Assembly (NCBI RefSeq): GCF_001617365.1
Contig: NZ_LVJR01000025.1
Coordinates: 1 to 64,000 of the forward strand
DNA length: 64,000 bases
Direction: 5' to 3'
Source of the DNA: Rhodanobacter sp. FW104-R8
GTDB lineage: Bacteria; Pseudomonadota; Gammaproteobacteria; Xanthomonadales; Rhodanobacteraceae
The stretch's first letter is position 1. Each line of letters starts with the position of its first letter. The position numbers were made by a program, and so were the translations under genes. Below are positions 61,780 through 64,000 of the stretch, in pieces. Below the pieces are notes generated by a model that worked only from the letters and a program-made list of their open reading frames with translations, did not search any database and was not told the origin of the DNA.

Positions 61780-64000
61780 TTACTCCGGTGACAGTGGGTT
61801 GCGGGACGTGGGCGAAAGCGGGTTGGTGGCGGATGGCACGCCGGGCGCCGGCATGCCGGGTGGCACGGGACTTGGCGGGCCGGGCTGACCGCCTGGCGCC
61901 GGCTGATCCGGTGGCGGCATCGCTCCCGGCATGCCCGGCGGCGGCGCGTTGCCGGACTGCGGGATCAGGCTGTCGATGTCGATGCGGTCGCCGGAGCGCT
62001 CAGCCGTGATCTTCAGCAGCCGCTCCAGCGCGTCGGCGATGTCGCCGGGATTCGACCCGCGTAGCTGGCCGATCTGCACGATGCCGTTCTGCAGCAGCGG
62101 CAACTGGTTCGCCCACGCCTGCCGTTCCGCCATCGTGTCGGGCTTGCCGCTGGAGCCGGCACGGATGTCCACGACGACCAGGCTGCGCAGATCGTCCGGG
62201 CCGGTGTAGTCGGGCCACATCGCATCGGGGCCGGCGATAGCCTGCGCATCCTCGGCGGTGACGTGCGCGCGCGCCAGCTCGGCGGTGTACTGAGCCATCT
62301 CGCCAAGCATGGTTTCCATGCCATCGCGCCGGCCACTGGTGCGGGCCTTGAATCCGCTCTGCTGGATATCCGCCTCGGTGGCGGTCTTGGCGGTGTTGAT
62401 CGCGCCGGTCAGCGCCTCCTGCACGCCCCAGATGCGCTCCAGCTCCTGCGTGATGCGGCTGCGGTCGTACAGGCCGCGATCGACCGGCGCGTACGGTTTC
62501 TGGAAGAACACTTTGCGCAAGTCGACGTTCGGCATCGTCGTCTCGACGCCGGTCCACTCGCCCGTGGCGGCGCTGTTGATCTTGTTCATCACCTCCTGGC
62601 CAACCTGTCCCTTGTGGAACAGGATGCCGGGCAGGCTGCGGCGGCGATGCTCGGCTTCGGCGGAGCCGATGCGGTTGTAGTCATCGACCAGTTTTGCGCT
62701 GCGGCTGACCAGCGACTGCGGGTGCCGCTGCCCATCCACTTCGGACGTGCAGAGCACGAAGAACGGGTAAAACCGCGTCGTCGCGGTCGGGTTCCACGCC
62801 GGCTTCACCCACTTCTTAACGCCGTGAATGCCGGTCAGCACGCTGTTCGTGTCGCAGTCCCAGATTTCCTCCACCATCACGAAGTCGCCCGCGGTGTCGG
62901 AGCTGTATTCCATCGACGTGTTGGTGTCCTCGTACGCGTCGGCGTCGGCGGCTTTCGTCCCGTCGACCATGGCCGACTCGCGTTGCACCATCACCGGCTT
63001 GCGCGCGGCGAAGCGCGTCGCCTGCTTCATCACCTCGTCGGGCAGCTCGAACTCGGTCTGCGCGTCGCAGTAGCGCTTCGGGATGCGGTGGCTGTTCCAC
63101 GGCGCGTCGACGTGATCGGCGATCGTGTAGCCGGGGGCGACCTGGAAATCCTCGGCCGGCACCAGGTCGATAGCGAGCCCACGCGCCACCACCTGCTCGG
63201 ACTGGTTGCGCAGTGTCTCCAGCTGCCGCTCGTACTCGGCGCGCTTGGCGTCCTCTTCCGCGCCCTGCGCCTCATCAAGGTCCTGCCGCATGCGCGCCGC
63301 GCGCTGGATGTTCGCCTGCAGGTCGTTGATCGCGGTCACCGTCTCCGGGCTCGGTGCCGTGCGCTCCTGCCAGCTGACCTTGAGCACGCCCAGGCCGATG
63401 GTGAGCGCCGAACGCACCCAGCGGATGCCGCGGGCCTTCAGGCGGGCGTCCTTCCACAGCCGCGACACGATGATTTCCAGCGTCTCGGCGAAGGCTTTGG
63501 TGTCGCGCTGGCGGCGCTGGTAGCGCTTGCGGAGCTTTTCGTACTGCTCCTGGATCAGCTGCTCCTTGATCCCCTCGGCCGCCTGCTTCCCTGCCAGCGC
63601 CGCGGCCTGCTGGTCGCCGCCGCTGTCCTGCAGCACCGCCGCGAACGCCTGGTCATGCGCCTGCTGAATGTCCGGCAGGTCGCCCACGTAATCCTCGGCA
63701 GCGTCGCGCATCGCCTCCAGCGTCGGCGGCTCCGACGACGGCGACGGCCGCACGTCCACATCCGGGTCGCGGGCGTAGAGGAACGATTCCAGGATGTCGA
63801 TGTACGTGCCGATCAGGTTCGCGTCAACCTCGAAACCGGAGTCTCCGCGGGCGTAACGCCGATCCTTCGCGTACTGCTCGCGCGCCGGCTCGTCGAACTT
63901 GCGGGCGGCTTTGACGCGGTCGAACCAGCGCTTGACGTCCGCCGCTTCCTTGGCCTCGGCCTTCTGCTTCTCGGCGGGGTCAGGTGCGACGACAGCCGCA
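61780..64000 (-). CDS. Portal protein, 5' end outside the window
   Basis: The frame is open to the window edge (codons from 63999 onward read KAEAKEAADVKRWFDRVKAARKF), so the true start is beyond 64000. At least 739 residues are visible. Features match podovirus portals: ILESFLYARDPDVDVRPSP, LKARGIRWVRSALTIGLGVLKVSWQERT, LVDDYNRIGSAEAEHRRRSLPGILFHKG and RSRITQELERIWGVQEALTGAINTAKTATEADIQQSGF. The C-terminal ~60 residues are a Pro/Gly/Met/Ser-rich tail, possibly disordered. Confidence 0.88.
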   Translation of the reverse strand, partial: AAVVAPDPAEKQKAEAKEAADVKRWFDRVKAARKFDEPAREQYAKDRRYARGDSGFEVDANLIGTYIDILESFLYARDPDVDVRPSPSSEPPTLEAMRDAAEDYVGDLPDIQQAHDQAFAAVLQDSGGDQQAAALAGKQAAEGIKEQLIQEQYEKLRKRYQRRQRDTKAFAETLEIIVSRLWKDARLKARGIRWVRSALTIGLGVLKVSWQERTAPSPETVTAINDLQANIQRAARMRQDLDEAQGAEEDAKRAEYERQLETLRNQSEQVVARGLAIDLVPAEDFQVAPGYTIADHVDAPWNSHRIPKRYCDAQTEFELPDEVMKQATRFAARKPVMVQRESAMVDGTKAADADAYEDTNTSMEYSSDTAGDFVMVEEIWDCDTNSVLTGIHGVKKWVKPAWNPTATTRFYPFFVLCTSEVDGQRHPQSLVSRSAKLVDDYNRIGSAEAEHRRRSLPGILFHKGQVGQEVMNKINSAATGEWTGVETTMPNVDLRKVFFQKPYAPVDRGLYDRSRITQELERIWGVQEALTGAINTAKTATEADIQQSGFKARTSGRRDGMETMLGEMAQYTAELARAHVTAEDAQAIAGPDAMWPDYTGPDDLRSLVVVDIRAGSSGKPDTMAERQAWANQLPLLQNGIVQIGQLRGSNPGDIADALERLLKITAERSGDRIDIDSLIPQSGNAPPPGMPGAMPPPDQPAPGGQPGPPSPVPPGMPAPGVPSATNPLSPTSRNPLSPE

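Larger units (their letters stand above)
43257..64000. mobile_element. Prophage (podovirus-type), partial
   Basis: More than 20.7 kb of phage genes lie next to tRNA-Leu, all read on the minus strand: portal, scaffold, capsid, adaptor, nozzle, ejection-type proteins, fibres and lysis. No tape-measure, sheath or baseplate genes are seen, so the tail is short. Frequent 4-bp ATGA overlaps show a single late operon. Terminase, integrase, repressor and replication genes must be beyond 64,000. Base composition falls around 43,260-44,060 compared with host DNA. Confidence 0.93.

Noticed and set aside
43257-64000. CRISPR array, toxin-antitoxin or anti-phage defence island in the prophage
   Set aside because: All supported genes are structural or lysis genes except the arm/HNH protein; no regularly spaced repeats or defence-type motifs were seen.

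Overview
This high-GC window looks like chromosome from a gammaproteobacterium of the Xanthomonadales (Lysobacterales), most likely Rhodanobacteraceae (Rhodanobacter, Dyella, Frateuria or a relative). The evidence is the gene order comEC-exbB-exbD-msbA-lpxK, the block sdhAF4-sdhCDAB-sdhE-ygfX-lolC-lolD, a complete ccmABCDEFGHI operon, a MetX-type acyltransferase of the Xanthomonad kind, and many short GC-rich palindromic intergenic repeats. The genus is inferred from gene content, not computed.

From 1 to about 43,140 is host chromosome. It opens with an MFS exporter, a GYD-domain protein and a frameshifted DMT exporter. Next come two histidine-catabolism genes (hutF, hutI) around an acetyltransferase-amidohydrolase fusion and a ClC chloride transporter. 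A minus-strand envelope cluster follows: lpxK and msbA (lipid A), exbD and exbB (energy transduction) and comEC (DNA uptake). The next minus-strand block carries lolD and lolC, then the succinate dehydrogenase genes flanked by two assembly factors, sdhAF4 upstream and sdhE downstream, so the genes for the enzyme and for its FAD-loading helpers lie together. Then come ygfZ, a SleB-type cell-wall hydrolase, two glycine-zipper lipoproteins, tatD, and a MarR-regulated tripartite drug-efflux operon (outer-membrane lipoprotein, EmrA, EmrB). PHA genes (phaR, phaB), kmo and a DUF3293 gene precede the nine-gene cytochrome c maturation operon. A metX/SST-like gene and a cysteine dioxygenase gene close the host part.

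At 43,171-43,256 is tRNA-Leu(CAA). Its 3' end marks the near edge of a prophage that runs off the window at 64,000. All prophage genes seen are on the minus strand. In transcription order they are portal (5' end outside the window), scaffold, major capsid, possible decoration protein, a small protein, tail adaptor, a two-gene nozzle, a gp13-like protein, several internal or ejection-type proteins, tail fibres, a tail assembly chaperone, and a lysis cassette (membrane coiled-coil protein, holin, GH19 endolysin, overlapping Rz/Rz1 spanins). This is a short-tailed (podovirus) late operon. Terminase, repressor, replication genes and a full integrase are not in the window. The gene nearest the tRNA is not an integrase: it appears to join an integrase-like N-terminal arm to an HNH-like domain.

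The points most worth a second look are that arm/HNH fusion at the attachment site, the Ig, lectin and FnIII-like domains built into the tail adaptor and nozzle, an in-frame palindromic repeat pair inside the 5' end of ccmH, and the single-base frameshift in the DMT transporter.
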